A DNA stretch of 64,000 nucleotides, from NCBI GenBank assembly GCA_028023455.1, contig JAQFVV010012398.1, positions 10,469,160-10,533,159 on the forward strand, in the 5' to 3' direction. Shown here in pieces: positions 10,548 through 23,290 of this stretch. Both the position numbers and the translations under genes were made by a program. The stretch's first letter is position 1; the number at the start of each line of letters is the position of its first letter. This DNA comes from Epiperipatus broadwayi. Lineage: Eukaryota; Onychophora; Udeonychophora; Euonychophora; Peripatidae. The notes under the pieces are model-generated. The model ran no database searches. It was not told the DNA's origin and worked only from the letters and a program-made list of their open reading frames with translations.

Positions 10548-12075
10548 TCAATCATTCATAAAACATTCATTCCTAATAATATCAATCTCATTCCCAAACA
10601 AATTACTATATGAACATAACTTAATTGCCCTAATAATTTTATTATAAACAATATTAATTTTACTATGATTATCAATATCTGAAAACCAATTATTTGATAA
10701 TCCAAAAAATGTTTTTTTTTCTAAACACATATATTTCTATAATAACACTACCATTCCATCAGTTTTTTTAAAAATTCTAACATCCATATATTCAATAACA
10801 TTAATATATAATTTTTCCATAGTAAATTTTATTTTTTCAACTCTACTATTAATATAACTCAAAAAAATATCTGCATTTCTTTTATTACCATTGAAAACCA
10901 TAAAATAGTCATCAACATATCTAACATAAAAAATGGTTTATTTCTATTATAATTAAAAAATTGCTCTTCAAACTTATACATATATATTCCTGCCAAAAAA
11001 CCACTCAGACTATTACCCATACTTAAACCCTCTTTTTGCTTATAAAATTCATCTCCATATTTAAAAATAAGGCCTCTACAACAAATCACTAATATTTCAT
11101 ATAAAAAAAACCCTCAATTTTTAATTTTACCCCTTTATCTTTATTATATAAATCCATAAAACAATAAATAGCAACCTCCAGATCAATGTTAGTATACATA
11201 CTAACTTTAGCTAACTTTACAAAAACCAAATTTGTAAAAACTTTATCTTCTAAAAAAACTTTCAATTTACTAATAAACTGTATAGAATTATTAACATAAT
11301 TTCTTTCAAATAATGTAATATATTTTTTAAAAATATTATTATACACCTACTTCAAAATTTTTGTGTAATAAGTATTACAACTACTAATAATTGGCCTCAT
11401 TGGAATACCAAGCTTATGTATTTTAGGTAAACCATTGATTTTTGCACATTTTATATCCATTCTTTTTAATTTAAGCATGACTAATTTCTCCATACAATCT
11501 TTTTCATACAACACAACATATTATTAACCTTTTTATTCATTAACATACTTTCATCTTTATTAATTTTTAGAAAACATTCTTCTTTTAATAAGTTTAACAT
11601 TTTTGTATTAAATTCATTCTTGTTTAAAATAACCATACTCGATGTTTTATTACCTTTTAAAAACAATAAATCCCCTTATTTATCGTGCATATTTTTAATA
11701 ATATACCATTCATTAAACTTACAATTATTCCTCTTTTCTTTACTATAATATTTATTTTTTAATTCAAATACCAAATTTTAAAATCCGAATTTCAATTCAT
11801 TAAATAAAAAATCCTTATTCATATTATTATCATTAATCTTATTACATTTATATTCAATTAATTGCATTTTTGCTATAATTTCAATAATCTGCTTTTTAAT
11901 ATTACAATTAATAAATGGTACATAATTCAAACCCCTTTTTAAAATATTCATCTCTTCATCACTAAAAATATTATTAGTTAAATTAATAACAAAATTCTTT
12001 TTTTTCATTCTGTTATTACAACCAATATAATTATTATCTTTATTTTTGTTATCACAACTTTTAACCATCAAATCA
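10548..12075 (-). pseudogene. Penelope-like element reverse transcriptase, frameshifted
   Basis: Going down the minus strand, five broken frames line up with the family. First is an N-terminal block with NLTNNIFSDEEMNILKRGL. Then come FLKGNKTSSMVILNKNEFN, LPKIHKLG followed by MRPIISSCNTYY (about 11340-11440), the YTNIDLEVAI block, KEGLSMGNSLSGFLAGI (about 11000), and the catalytic RYVDDYFMVF with YVDD at 10908-10919. The last lies in a different frame from the preceding block. At least three frameshifts or stops separate them, so no functional enzyme is encoded. The GIY-YIG frame at 9995-10381 continues the element. Low GC and A-rich codons match the surroundings. Confidence 0.85.
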
Positions 12076-12102
12076 TTAAATTTTTTAATTAAATGTTTTA
12101 AA

Positions 12103-12120
12103 GGATATATATATATATAT
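12103..12120. repeat. TA microsatellite between nested elements
   Basis: A short TA run separates the 5' end of the Penelope reverse transcriptase region from the palindromic element that follows. It marks an insertion point. Confidence 0.7.
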
Positions 12121-12538
12121 CAAACTACCCCAAATCTAAAATTAAACCAGACCAGCATAAAAATAATATTAAAACGCAACCTAAGGTTTCACTGCTACAA
12201 GCAGACTTCTCAAGTGTAAAGAACTACAAAAAACTACACAATATATATACTATTAAAAACAACCCACAAATCCATTCACTTCCCATCCACCCTTAATATT
12301 AAAAGAACTCTTAAATAAGTTAATATTAAGGGTGGATGGGAAGTGAACGGATTTGTGGGTTGTTTTTAATAGTATATATATTATGTAGTTTTTTGTAGTT
12401 CTTTACACTTGAGAAGTCTGCTTGTAGCAGTGAAACCTTAGGTTGTGTTTTAATATTATTTTTATGCTGGTCTTGTTTAATTTTAGATTTGGGGTAGTTT
12501 TGATTATATACTGACTAGTTTAGCTTTATACTTGTAAT

Positions 12539-12541
<3 letters not shown>
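12121..12541. mobile_element. Palindromic Penelope-type terminal-repeat element (family B)
   Basis: The sequence folds on itself around 12312. 12130-12305 is the reverse complement of 12318-12495, over blocks such as CCCACAAATCCATTCACTTC and CAAGCAGACTTCTCAAGTG. It then continues ACTAGTTTAGCTTTATACTTG into a TA microsatellite. The same sequence bounds the GIY-YIG-containing palindrome at 22674-23530, which identifies it as the terminal repeat of a second Penelope-like family. Each arm carries a hammerhead-like motif. Confidence 0.7.
12404..12448 (+). ncRNA. Hammerhead-like motif, family B terminal repeat
   Basis: The order is ACAC (stem I), TTGAGAAG, hairpin CTGC-TTGTA-GCAG (stem II), TGAAAC, CC-TTA-GG (stem III), TT, then GTGT (stem I). 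Everything except the first core strand fits a type I hammerhead. That strand reads CTTGAGAA instead of CTGANGA. An inverted copy lies at 12177-12217, where stem I has a mismatch, and a further copy at 23397-23440. I expect little or no activity. Confidence 0.45.

Positions 12542-12572
<31 letters not shown>
12542..12572. repeat. TA microsatellite, left border of 318-bp array
   Basis: An uninterrupted (TA)n run of about 30 bp lies between the end of the family B palindrome and the first 318-bp unit. Confidence 0.9.
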
Positions 12573-12576
<4 letters not shown>

Positions 12577-14605
12577 AGAAAGTTACTGTTAACACTAACT
12601 GAAATAATTATAGAAAATATACAAACCATTATACAATTACAAATATCCAGTAACGCCCTCTGTTTAAAGATCTATATCTCAATAATAGCAAACCTTAAAA
12701 TGATACCACTTTAAGGTTGTATGCTAAACGATGTTAAATATTGAAATACAGACCTACTCAAACACAGAGCATGAAATTTTAAATAAGCAAACGATCTTAA
12801 ATTTTGCTAATAAACTAACAAGTTTACAAAGTTATTAAAGACAAACTAAACATTAGATTTTAATCTTTAAATTCCTCCCAAACTATAAATGAAAAGAAAG
12901 TTACTGTTAACACTAACTGAAATAATTATAGAAAATATACAAACCATCATACAATTACAAATATCCAGTAACGCCCTCTGTTTAAAGATCTATATCTCAA
13001 TAATAGCAAACCTTAAAATGATACCACTTTAAGGTTGTATGCTAAACGATGTTAAATATTGAAATACAGACCTACTCAAACACAGAGCATGAAATTTTAA
13101 ATAAGCAAACGATCTTAAATTTTGCTAATAAACTAACAAGTTTACAAAGTTATTAAAGACAAACTAAACATTAGATTTTAATCTTTAAATTCCTCCCAAA
13201 CTATAAATGAAAAGAAAGTTACTGTTAACACTAACTGAAATAATTATAGAAAATATACAAACCATCATACAATTACAAATATCCAGTAACGCCCTCTGTT
13301 TAAAGATCTATATCTCAATAATAGCAAACCTTAAAATGATACCACTTTAAGGTTGTATGCTAAACGATGTTAAATATTGAAATACAGACCTACTCAAACA
13401 CAGAGCATGAAATTTTAAATAAGCAAACGATCTTAAATTTTGCTAATAAACTAACAAGTTTACAAAGTTATTAAAGACAAACTAAACATTAGATTTTAAT
13501 CTTTAAATTCCTCCCAAACTATAAATGAAAAGAAAGTTACTGTTAACACTAACTGAAATAATTATAGAAAATATACAAACCATCATACAATTACAAATAT
13601 CCAGTAACGCCCTCTGTTTAAAGATCTATATCTCAATAATAGCAAACCTTAAAATGATACCACTTTAAGGTTGTATGCTAAACGATGTTAAATATTGAAA
13701 TACAGACCTACTCAAACACAGAGCATGAAATTTTAAATAAGCAAACGATCTTAAATTTTGCTAATAAACTAACAAGTTTACAAAGTTATTAAAGACAAAC
13801 TAAACATTAGATTTTAATCTTTAAATTCCTCCCAAACTATAAATGAAAAGAAAGTTACTGTTAACACTAACTGAAATAATTATAGAAAATATACAAACCA
13901 TCATACAATTACAAATATCCAGTAACGCCCTCTGTTTAAAGATCTATATCTCAATAATAGCAAACCTTAAAATGATACCACTTTAAGGTTGTATGCTAAA
14001 CGATGTTAAATATTGAAATACAGACCTACTCAAACACAGAGCATGAAATTTTAAATAAGCAAACGATCTTAAATTTTGCTAATAAACTAACAAGTTTACA
14101 AAGTTATTAAAGACAAACTAAACATTAGATTTTAATCTTTAAATTCCTCCCAAACTATAAATGAAAAGAAAGTTACTGTTAACACTAACTGAAATAATTA
14201 TAGAAAATATACAAACCATCATACAATTACAAATATCCAGTAACGCCCTCTGTTTAAAGATCTATATCTCAATAATAGCAAACCTTAAAATGATACCACT
14301 TTAAGGTTGTATGCTAAACGATGTTAAATATTGAAATACAGACCTACTCAAACACAGAGCATGAAATTTTTAAATAAGCAAACGATCTTAAATTTTGCTA
14401 ATAAACTAACAAGTTTACAAAGTTATTAAAGACAAACTAAACATTAGATTTTAATCTTTAAATTCCTCCCAAACTATAAATGAAAAGAAAGTTACTGTTA
14501 ACACTAACTGAAATAATTATAGAAAATATACAAACCATTATACAATTACAAATATCCAGTAACGCCCTCTGTTTAAAGATCTATATCTCAATAATAGCAA
14601 ACCTT
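12571..14605 (+). repeat. 318-bp satellite array, left arm
   Basis: Six complete units and a partial seventh start with ATGAAAAGAAAGTTACTG at 12571, 12889, 13207, 13525, 13843, 14161 and 14480. The copies are almost identical; one differs by an extra T in a T run. Each unit contains a strong hairpin, AACCTTAAA/TTTAAGGTT. Units contain no long open frame and no CTGANGA-type hammerhead core on either strand. The array stops in mid-unit at 14605 and continues in the opposite orientation. Confidence 0.95.
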
Positions 14606-17600
14606 TGTTTAGTTTGTCTTTAATAACTTTGTAAACTTGTTAGTTTATTAGCAAAATTTAAGATCGTTTGCTTATTTAAAATTTCATGCTCTGTGTTTGA
14701 GTAGGTCTGTATTTCAATATTTAACATCGTTTAGCATACAACCTTAAAGTGGTATCATTTTAAGGTTTGCTATTATTGAGATATAGATCTTTAAACAGAG
14801 GGCGTTACTGGATATTTGTAATTGTATGATGGTTTGTATATTTTCTATAATTATTTCAGTTAGTGTTAACAGTAACTTTCTTTTCATTTATAGTTTGGGA
14901 GGAATTTAAAGATTAAAATCTAATGTTTAGTTTGTCTTTAATAACTTTGTAAACTTGTTAGTTTATTAGCAAAATTTAAGATCGTTTGCTTATTTAAAAT
15001 TTCATGCTCTGTGTTTGAGTAGGTCTGTATTTCAATATTTAACATCGTTTAGCATACAACCTTAAAGTGGTATCATTTTAAGGTTTGCTATTATTGAGAT
15101 ATAGATCTTTAAACAGAGGGCGTTACTGGATATTTGTAATTGTATGATGGTTTGTATATTTTCTATAATTATTTCAGTTAGTGTTAACAGTAACTTTCTT
15201 TTCATTTATAGTTTGGGAGGAATTTAAAGATTAAAATCTAATGTTTAGTTTGTCTTTAATAACTTTGTAAACTTGTTAGTTTATTAGCAAAATTTAAGAT
15301 CGTTTGCTTATTTAAAATTTCATGCTCTGTGTTTGAGTAGGTCTGTATTTCAATATTTAACATCGTTTAGCATACAACCTTAAAGTGGTATCATTTTAAG
15401 GTTTGCTATTATTGAGATATAGATCTTTAAACAGAGGGCGTTACTGGATATTTGTAATTGTATGATGGTTTGTATATTTTCTATAATTATTTCAGTTAGT
15501 GTTAACAGTAACTTTCTTTTCATTTATAGTTTGGGAGGAATTTAAAGATTAAAATCTAATGTTTAGTTTGTCTTTAATAACTTTGTAAACTTGTTAGTTT
15601 ATTAGCAAAATTTAAGATCGTTTGCTTATTTAAAAATTTCATGCTCTGTGTTTGAGTAGGTCTGTATTTCAATATTTAACATCGTTTAGCATACAACCTT
15701 AAAGTGGTATCATTTTAAGGTTTGCTATTATTGAGATATAGATCTTTAAACAGAGGGCGTTACTGGATATTTGTAATTGTATGATGGTTTGTATATTTTC
15801 TATAATTATTTCAGTTAGTGTTAACAGTAACTTTCTTTTCATTTATAGTTTGGGAGGAATTTAAAGATTAAAATCTAATGTTTAGTTTGTCTTTAATAAC
15901 TTTGTAAACTTGTTAGTTTATTAGCAAAATTTAAGATCGTTTGCTTATTTAAAATTTCATGCTCTGTGTTTGAGTAGGTCTGTATTTCAATATTTAACAT
16001 CGTTTAGCATACAACCTTAAAGTGGTATCATTTTAAGGTTTGCTATTATTGAGATATAGATCTTTAAACAGAGGGCGTTACTGGATATTTGTAATTGTAT
16101 GATGGTTTGTATATTTTCTATAATTATTTCAGTTAGTGTTAACAGTAACTTTCTTTTCATTTATAGTTTGGGAGGAATTTAAAGATTAAAATCTAATGTT
16201 TAGTTTGTCTTTAATAACTTTGTAAACTTGTTAGTTTATTAGCAAAATTTAAGATCGTTTGCTTATTTAAAATTTCATGCTCTGTGTTTGAGTAGGTCTG
16301 TATTTCAATATTTAACATCGTTTAGCATACAACCTTAAAGTGGTATCATTTTAAGGTTTGCTATTATTGAGATATAGATCTTTAAACAGAGGGCGTTACT
16401 GGATATTTGTAATTGTATGATGGTTTGTGTATTTTCTATAATTATTTCAGTTAGTGTTAACAGTAACTTTCTTTTCATTTATAGTTTGGGAGGAATTTAA
16501 AGATTAAAATCTAATGTTTAGTTTGTCTTTAATAACTTTGTAAACTTGTTAGTTTATTAGCAAAATTTAAGATCGTTTGCTTATTTAAAATTTCATGCTC
16601 TGTGTTTGAGTAGGTCTGTATTTCAATATTTAACATCGTTTAGCATACAACCTTAAAGTGGTATCATTTTAAGGTTTGCTATTATTGAGATATAGATCTT
16701 TAAACAGAGGGCGTTACTGGATATTTGTAATTGTATGATGGTTTGTATATTTTCTATAATTATTTCAGTTAGTGTTAACAGTAACTTTCTTTTCATTTAT
16801 AGTTTGGGAGGAATTTAAAGATTAAAATCTAATGTTTAGTTTGTCTTTAATAACTTTGTAAACTTGTTAGTTTATTAGCAAAATTTAAGATCGTTTGCTT
16901 ATTTAAAATTTCATGCTCTGTGTTTGAGTAGGTCTGTATTTCAATATTTAACATCGTTTAGCATACAACCTTAAAGTGGTATCATTTTAAGGTTTGCTAT
17001 TATTGAGATATAGATCTTTAAACAGAGGGCGTTACTGGATATTTGTAATTGTATGATGGTTTGTATATTTTCTATAATTATTTCAGTTAGTGTTAACAGT
17101 AACTTTCTTTTCATTTATAGTTTGGGAGGAATTTAAAGATTAAAATCTAATGTTTAGTTTGTCTTTAATAACTTTGTAAACTTGTTAGTTTATTAGCAAA
17201 ATTTAAGATCGTTTGCTTATTTAAAATTTCATGCTCTGTGTTTGAGTAGGTCTGTATTTCAATATTTAACATCGTTTAGCATACAACCTTAAAGTGGTAT
17301 CATTTTAAGGTTTGCTATTATTGAGATATAGATCTTTAAACAGAGGGCGTTACTGGATATTTGTAATTGTATGATGGTTTGTATATTTTCTATAATTATT
17401 TCAGTTAGTGTTAACAGTAACTTTCTTTTCATTTATAGTTTGGGAGGAATTTAAAGATTAAAATCTAATGTTTAGTTTGTCTTTAATAACTTTGTAAACT
17501 TGTTAGTTTATTAGCAAAATTTAAGATCGTTTGCTTATTTAAAATTTCATGCTCTGTGTTTGAGTAGGTCTGTATTTCAATATTTAACATCGTTTAGCAT

Positions 17601-20563
17601 ACAACCTTAAAGTGGTATCATTTTAAGGTTTGCTATTATTGAGATATAGATCTTTAAACAGAGGGCGTTACTGGATATTTGTAATTGTATGATGGTTTGT
17701 ATATTTTCTATAATTATTTCAGTTAGTGTTAACAGTAACTTTCTTTTCATTTATAGTTTGGGAGGAATTTAAAGATTAAAATCTAATGTTTAGTTTGTCT
17801 TTAATAACTTTGTAAACTTGTTAGTTTATTAGCAAAATTTAAGATCGTTTGCTTATTTAAAATTTCATGCTCTGTGTTTGAGTAGGTCTGTATTTCAATA
17901 TTTAACATCGTTTAGCATACAACCTTAAAGTGGTATCATTTTAAGGTTTGCTATTATTGAGATATAGATCTTTAAACAGAGGGCGTTACTGGATATTTGT
18001 AATTGTATGATGGTTTGTATATTTTCTATAATTATTTCAGTTAGTGTTAACAGTAACTTTCTTTTCATTTATAGTTTGGGAGGAATTTAAAGATTAAAAT
18101 CTAATGTTTAGTTTGTCTTTAATAACTTTGTAAACTTGTTAGTTTATTAGCAAAATTTAAGATCGTTTGCTTATTTAAAATTTCATGCTCTGTGTTTGAG
18201 TAGGTCTGTATTTCAATATTTAACATCGTTTAGCATACAACCTTAAAGTGGTATCATTTTAAGGTTTGCTATTATTGAGATATAGATCTTTAAACAGAGG
18301 GCGTTACTGGATATTTGTAATTGTATGATGGTTTGTATATTTTCTATAATTATTTCAGTTAGTGTTAACAGTAACTTTCTTTTCATTTATAGTTTGGGAG
18401 GAATTTAAAGATTAAAATCTAATGTTTAGTTTGTCTTTAATAACTTTGTAAACTTGTTAGTTTATTAGCAAAATTTAAGATCGTTTGCTTATTTAAAATT
18501 TCATGCTCTGTGTTTGAGTAGGTCTGTATTTCAATATTTAACATCGTTTAGCATACAACCTTAAAGTGGTATCATTTTAAGGTTTGCTATTATTGAGATA
18601 TAGATCTTTAAACAGAGGGCGTTACTGGATATTTGTAATTGTATGATGGTTTGTATATTTTCTATAATTATTTCAGTTAGTGTTAACAGTAACTTTCTTT
18701 TCATTTATAGTTTGGGAGGAATTTAAAGATTAAAATCTAATGTTTAGTTTGTCTTTAATAACTTTGTAAACTTGTTAGTTTATTAGCAAAATTTAAGATC
18801 GTTTGCTTATTTAAAATTTCATGCTCTGTGTTTGAGTAGGTCTGTATTTCAATATTTAACATCGTTTAGCATACAACCTTAAAGTGGTATCATTTTAAGG
18901 TTTGCTATTATTGAGATATAGATCTTTAAACAGAGGGCGTTACTGGATATTTGTAATTGTATGATGGTTTGTATATTTTCTATAATTATTTCAGTTAGTG
19001 TTAACAGTAACTTTCTTTTCATTTATAGTTTGGGAGGAATTTAAAGATTAAAATCTAATGTTTAGTTTGTCTTTAATAACTTTGTAAACTTGTTAGTTTA
19101 TTAGCAAAATTTAAGATCGTTTGCTTATTTAAAATTTCATGCTCTGTGTTTGAGTAGGTCTGTATTTCAATATTTAACATCGTTTAGCATACAACCTTAA
19201 AGTGGTATCATTTTAAGGTTTGCTATTATTGAGATATAGATCTTTAAACAGAGGGCGTTACTGGATATTTGTAATTGTATGATGGTTTGTATATTTTCTA
19301 TAATTATTTCAGTTAGTGTTAACAGTAACTTTCTTTTCATTTATAGTTTGGGAGGAATTTAAAGATTAAAATCTAATGTTTAGTTTGTCTTTAATAACTT
19401 TGTAAACTTGTTAGTTTATTAGCAAAATTTAAGATCGTTTGCTTATTTAAAATTTCATGCTCTGTGTTTGAGTAGGTCTGTATTTCAATATTTAACATCG
19501 TTTAGCATACAACCTTAAAGTGGTATCATTTTAAGGTTTGCTATTATTGAGATATAGATCTTTAAACAGAGGGCGTTACTGGATATTTGTAATTGTATGA
19601 TGGTTTGTATATTTTCTATAATTATTTCAGTTAGTGTTAACAGTAACTTTCTTTTCATTTATAGTTTGGGAGGAATTTAAAGATTAAAATCTAATGTTTA
19701 GTTTGTCTTTAATAACTTTGTAAACTTGTTAGTTTATTAGCAAAATTTAAGATCGTTTGCTTATTTAAAATTTCATGCTCTGTGTTTGAGTAGGTCTGTA
19801 TTTCAATATTTAACATCGTTTAGCATACAACCTTAAAGTGGTATCATTTTAAGGTTTGCTATTATTGAGATATAGATCTTTAAACAGAGGGCGTTACTGG
19901 ATATTTGTAATTGTATGATGGTTTGTATATTTTCTATAATTATTTCAGTTAGTGTTAACAGTAACTTTCTTTTCATTTATAGTTTGGGAGGAATTTAAAG
20001 ATTAAAATCTAATGTTTAGTTTGTCTTTAATAACTTTGTAAACTTGTTAGTTTATTAGCAAAATTTAAGATCGTTTGCTTATTTAAAAATTTCATGCTCT
20101 GTGTTTGAGTAGGTCTGTATTTCAATATTTAACATCGTTTAGCATACAACCTTAAAGTGGTATCATTTTAAGGTTTGCTATTATTGAGATATAGATCTTT
20201 AAACAGAGGGCGTTACTGGATATTTGTAATTGTATGATGGTTTGTATATTTTCTATAATTATTTCAGTTAGTGTTAACAGTAACTTTCTTTTCATTTATA
20301 GTTTGGGAGGAATTTAAAGATTAAAATCTAATGTTTAGTTTGTCTTTAATAACTTTGTAAACTTGTTAGTTTATTAGCAAAATTTAAGATCGTTTGCTTA
20401 TTTAAAAATTTCATGCTCTGTGTTTGAGTAGGTCTGTATTTCAATATTTAACATCGTTTAGCATACAACCTTAAAGTGGTATCATTTTAAGGTTTGCTAT
20501 TATTGAGATATAGATCTTTAAACAGAGGGCGTTACTGGATATTTGTAATTGTATGATGGTTTG

Positions 20564-20571
<8 letters not shown>
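14606..20571 (-). repeat. 318-bp satellite array, right (inverted) arm
   Basis: The same 318-bp unit runs in reverse complement. The landmark CTTTCTTTTCAT ends at 14887, 15205, 15523 and so on to 20295, giving about 18 units plus a partial one. The last unit is cut at GTTTGTATATTTT, where the TA microsatellite begins. A few copies have a single extra A in an A run near 15634, 20086 and 20407. The arm is three times longer than the left one, so the palindrome is asymmetric. Its near-perfect homogeneity implies recent amplification or a mis-sized assembly. Confidence 0.95.

Positions 20572-20634
<63 letters not shown>
20571..20634. repeat. TA microsatellite, right border of 318-bp array
   Basis: An uninterrupted TA run of about 64 bp joins the last satellite unit to the right Penelope terminal repeat. 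Confidence 0.95.
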
Positions 20635-20637
<3 letters not shown>

Positions 20638-20906
20638 AAATTGTTTGTGTTTAAGTTGTGATTGTTGGTAATAGGAAAGGGGAATGAGATAAGATAAATT
20701 TTTGGTTATGAATATATTTTGTAATTTTTTATTTTTTTATTTTTTTGGAATATGTGTTATTTGTTATATATATATTTTATTTTATTTTAGTGTGCCTTGA
20801 AAAAAACTATACAAAATAGTCGAAATGTCGGGGTTTTTTTTTCCATGATTATAGTCATATAAAAAACAAGTTTTAAAAAGGAGTTAGTTTGTTTTATTTC
20901 TATATT
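20627..20906 (-). repeat. Penelope-like element terminal repeat, right copy
   Basis: This is the reverse complement of 9654-9935. It includes a degenerate hammerhead-like motif on the plus strand at 20795-20833: CCTTGAAAAA, hairpin ACTAT/ATAGT, then CGAAATGTCGG. The flank right after it begins TTAGATTGATTCA, a sequence also found at 9586 to the left of the element. This may be part of a long, diverged target duplication. Confidence 0.8.
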
Positions 20907-22660
20907 AGATTGATTCAGTTTGATACAACTTTAGTTCATTTATGAATATTATTAATAAAAGCAAATATTATTATTAGGTTAAATATGCAAATTACATTGG
21001 AAATATAATTATCATTTAAAATAAATCATTTAGAATCAATCAGTTAGAATCAATCAATTAAAGCAAGTTAAAACTCAATCAGTTTTAATAAATTAGAATA
21101 AAATAAATGAATGAAAACTAAATCCATCAGAAATAAATCAAGCGAGATTTAAGATTTAAATGAGAAAATAAAAGTTACATTTAACTTGGAAGTTTATAAT
21201 CCATTAAATTATTGGCCATAAATAATAAATTTAGCTAGCTTTTAGGATTTATGAAGTTTAGTTTAGTTTTACATGGATGGAGATTTGTTTTCGCTATCTT
21301 TTCTTTGAGGCAAATTGACTTAATCTTGAGGGTTTCCATGGGTGGCATCTGCTTCTGGTTCATCTTTCTCGGGATCTTGTAGACCATCACAGGGTCTAGA
21401 AAGCAAGACAATTGCCTCTCTAGCCCATCATCATCATGAATTTTACAAAATACTTTTAACTAATTGAACTGACTGAGTGTCCAAATGTTTTCAAGATGGC
21501 TGAAATGAGCTTATATACTAGCTCACCCCCTCTCCCCTGTCTTAGTATTTTCAGATCTACTTTTCTAATGACTTCGCTGTATTCTTGGAAATTGTGGATC
21601 CCCACTGTTATTGATTTTTTTACAGGTGGGTTTTCCTGATCTTGACCAGCTTAATTTATTCATAATTGGTTTTAAAATCTATTTTTACTCTTAAAATTTT
21701 AAATAGGTCAGAATACAGCAAGTAGGATTAATTTGATGAAATCATCTTTTTTAGAAAAAAACAAATCTAAAGATGGAAAAACATTTTATTATATATGTAA
21801 TGCAATTATAAAAGTTAGCTATATATGCAAAAATATAATAATTTCAAATATTAATTTTAGAATAAATATTCTAAATGAAGAAATTTCTAATGTTTTAATC
21901 CTATTAACATTATTCTTTCCTGCATATATGTATGTTACACATACATAACATTTTTCCATTTATTTATCTACTAGAATTATATAAGTGCATATTTACTGAT
22001 TTTACATATATACATACATTTTCTATACTGTATGCTAAAATATATGCACACATTCACAACTAGTATATTTAGGTATAAAATTAGCATGATATTAGTATAA
22101 TATACGAGGATTTGGGTATAGGTGTACATAAATAAATACGACTATAGTATATAGTAGGTGAAACAGAAGGATAGACAGATCTGACTGTTTCAATATGAAT
22201 CTTTTGCATGATTGTCAGTATTCCATTAGAATTATAATATTATAGGGGAGATGGCCTAAAAATCAATACAAATGAGATTTTCTGATTGGCTGAGTGTTTC
22301 AGAAAGAAGAGAAAAAAATAAAGAAAAATTTTAATTTCCAGTAATTTATTTAAAAATGAAACGTTATGTGATATTTTTGTAAAACACTTATTTTTAAAAC
22401 AAAAACTATGATAATAATAAGAGATTTTATATAAAAATTTATCTTTAAAAAGAAAACTCTTAAAAAGTTCATTATGGCAAGTACTGACTAAAATAAAATT
22501 GCCTTTGTTAAAATTATAAAGAAAATATTTTTTAAAAATTTAATAACAATAAATAACATCTTTATTTTTAATATTTTTTTATACTTTGATAATAACTAAT
22601 TCTAAATATACCTTTTTTTTAATAACATAAAGTTTGAATATCTAATATTTCATACTATAA
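20907..22660. repeat. Long interspersed repeat, diverged copy 3; otherwise non-coding
   Basis: The stretch continues the repeat interrupted at 9653. It resembles 6660-7500 and 1200-1450, with shared landmarks such as the ATTGGTTTTAAAATCTATTTT and AGATCTGACTGTTT areas. The small open frame at 21733-21948 shows no domain and looks like AT-rich chance. Nothing else was recognised up to 22660. Confidence 0.5.
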
Positions 22661-22864
22661 CCTTTTTGAATATGCTTCAAGCAGACTTCCTAAGTATAAA
22701 GAACAACAAAACAACATCATATTTATATTAAATATTACCCACAATTCCATTTACTTCCCATCCATCCTTAATATTAAAAAAAACTTTTAAATAAGTTAAT
22801 TGCTTCAGAATAATACATTTTCAATAATAAAGATTCTTCAATTCTTCTTTTTATTTAATTACTC

Positions 22865-23035
22865 TCAAAGAAGACAACCTTAGCTTCATCAAAATTAATA
22901 GTGTGGCCTGTATCTTTATCATGGATATACAAAGCAGAACTAAGATATTTATTTCTAATCCTACTTTTATGTACCTTTATTCTTTCATTTAAGCTCAAAC
23001 TACTCTGACTTATATAAACCTTCTTACAAAATCAA
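22865..23035 (-). pseudogene. GIY-YIG endonuclease fragment, minus-strand copy
   Basis: The minus frame reads VYISQSSLSLNERIKVHK (the YIG half-motif with Gly to Ser), then RIRNKYLSSALYIHDKDTGH and TINFDEAKVVFFES, before a stop. The family pattern is YIGQT-S-L--R---H, then a TGH-I-F--A block. The inverted copy at 23063-23290 keeps VYIGQSS but is frameshifted shortly afterwards. Neither copy has the reverse transcriptase. Confidence 0.65.
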
Positions 23036-23062
23036 GTGATAATATAGACTATAGCAGGAATA

Positions 23063-23290
23063 GTCTTCCTATCAAGAACGTTTATATAGGTCAGAGTAGT
23101 CTGAGCTTAAATGAAAAATAAAGGTACATAAAAGTAGGGTTAGAAATAAATGTCTTAGTTCTGCTTTGTATGTCCATGAAAAAGATATAGGCCACACTAT
23201 TAATTTTGATGACGCTAAGGGTGTCTTCTTTGGAAGAAATGAAATCAAAAGAATTAAGGCATATTTATTAGTGAAAATTTATTATTCTGA
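23063..23290 (+). pseudogene. GIY-YIG endonuclease fragment, plus-strand copy
   Basis: This is an inverted duplicate of 22865-23035. It starts VYIGQSSLSLNE and is then stopped by a small deletion. The downstream GHTINFD region is readable only in a shifted frame. It is non-functional. Confidence 0.6.

Noticed and set aside
12571-12888. Canonical hammerhead ribozyme in the 318-bp unit
   Set aside because: Neither strand has CTGANGA. The nearest string, CTGAAATAATTATAGAAAA, lacks G8 and a matching stem I.
12571-20571. CRISPR-like array
   Set aside because: There are no unique spacers between short repeats. It is a contiguous 318-bp satellite in two orientations in eukaryotic DNA.
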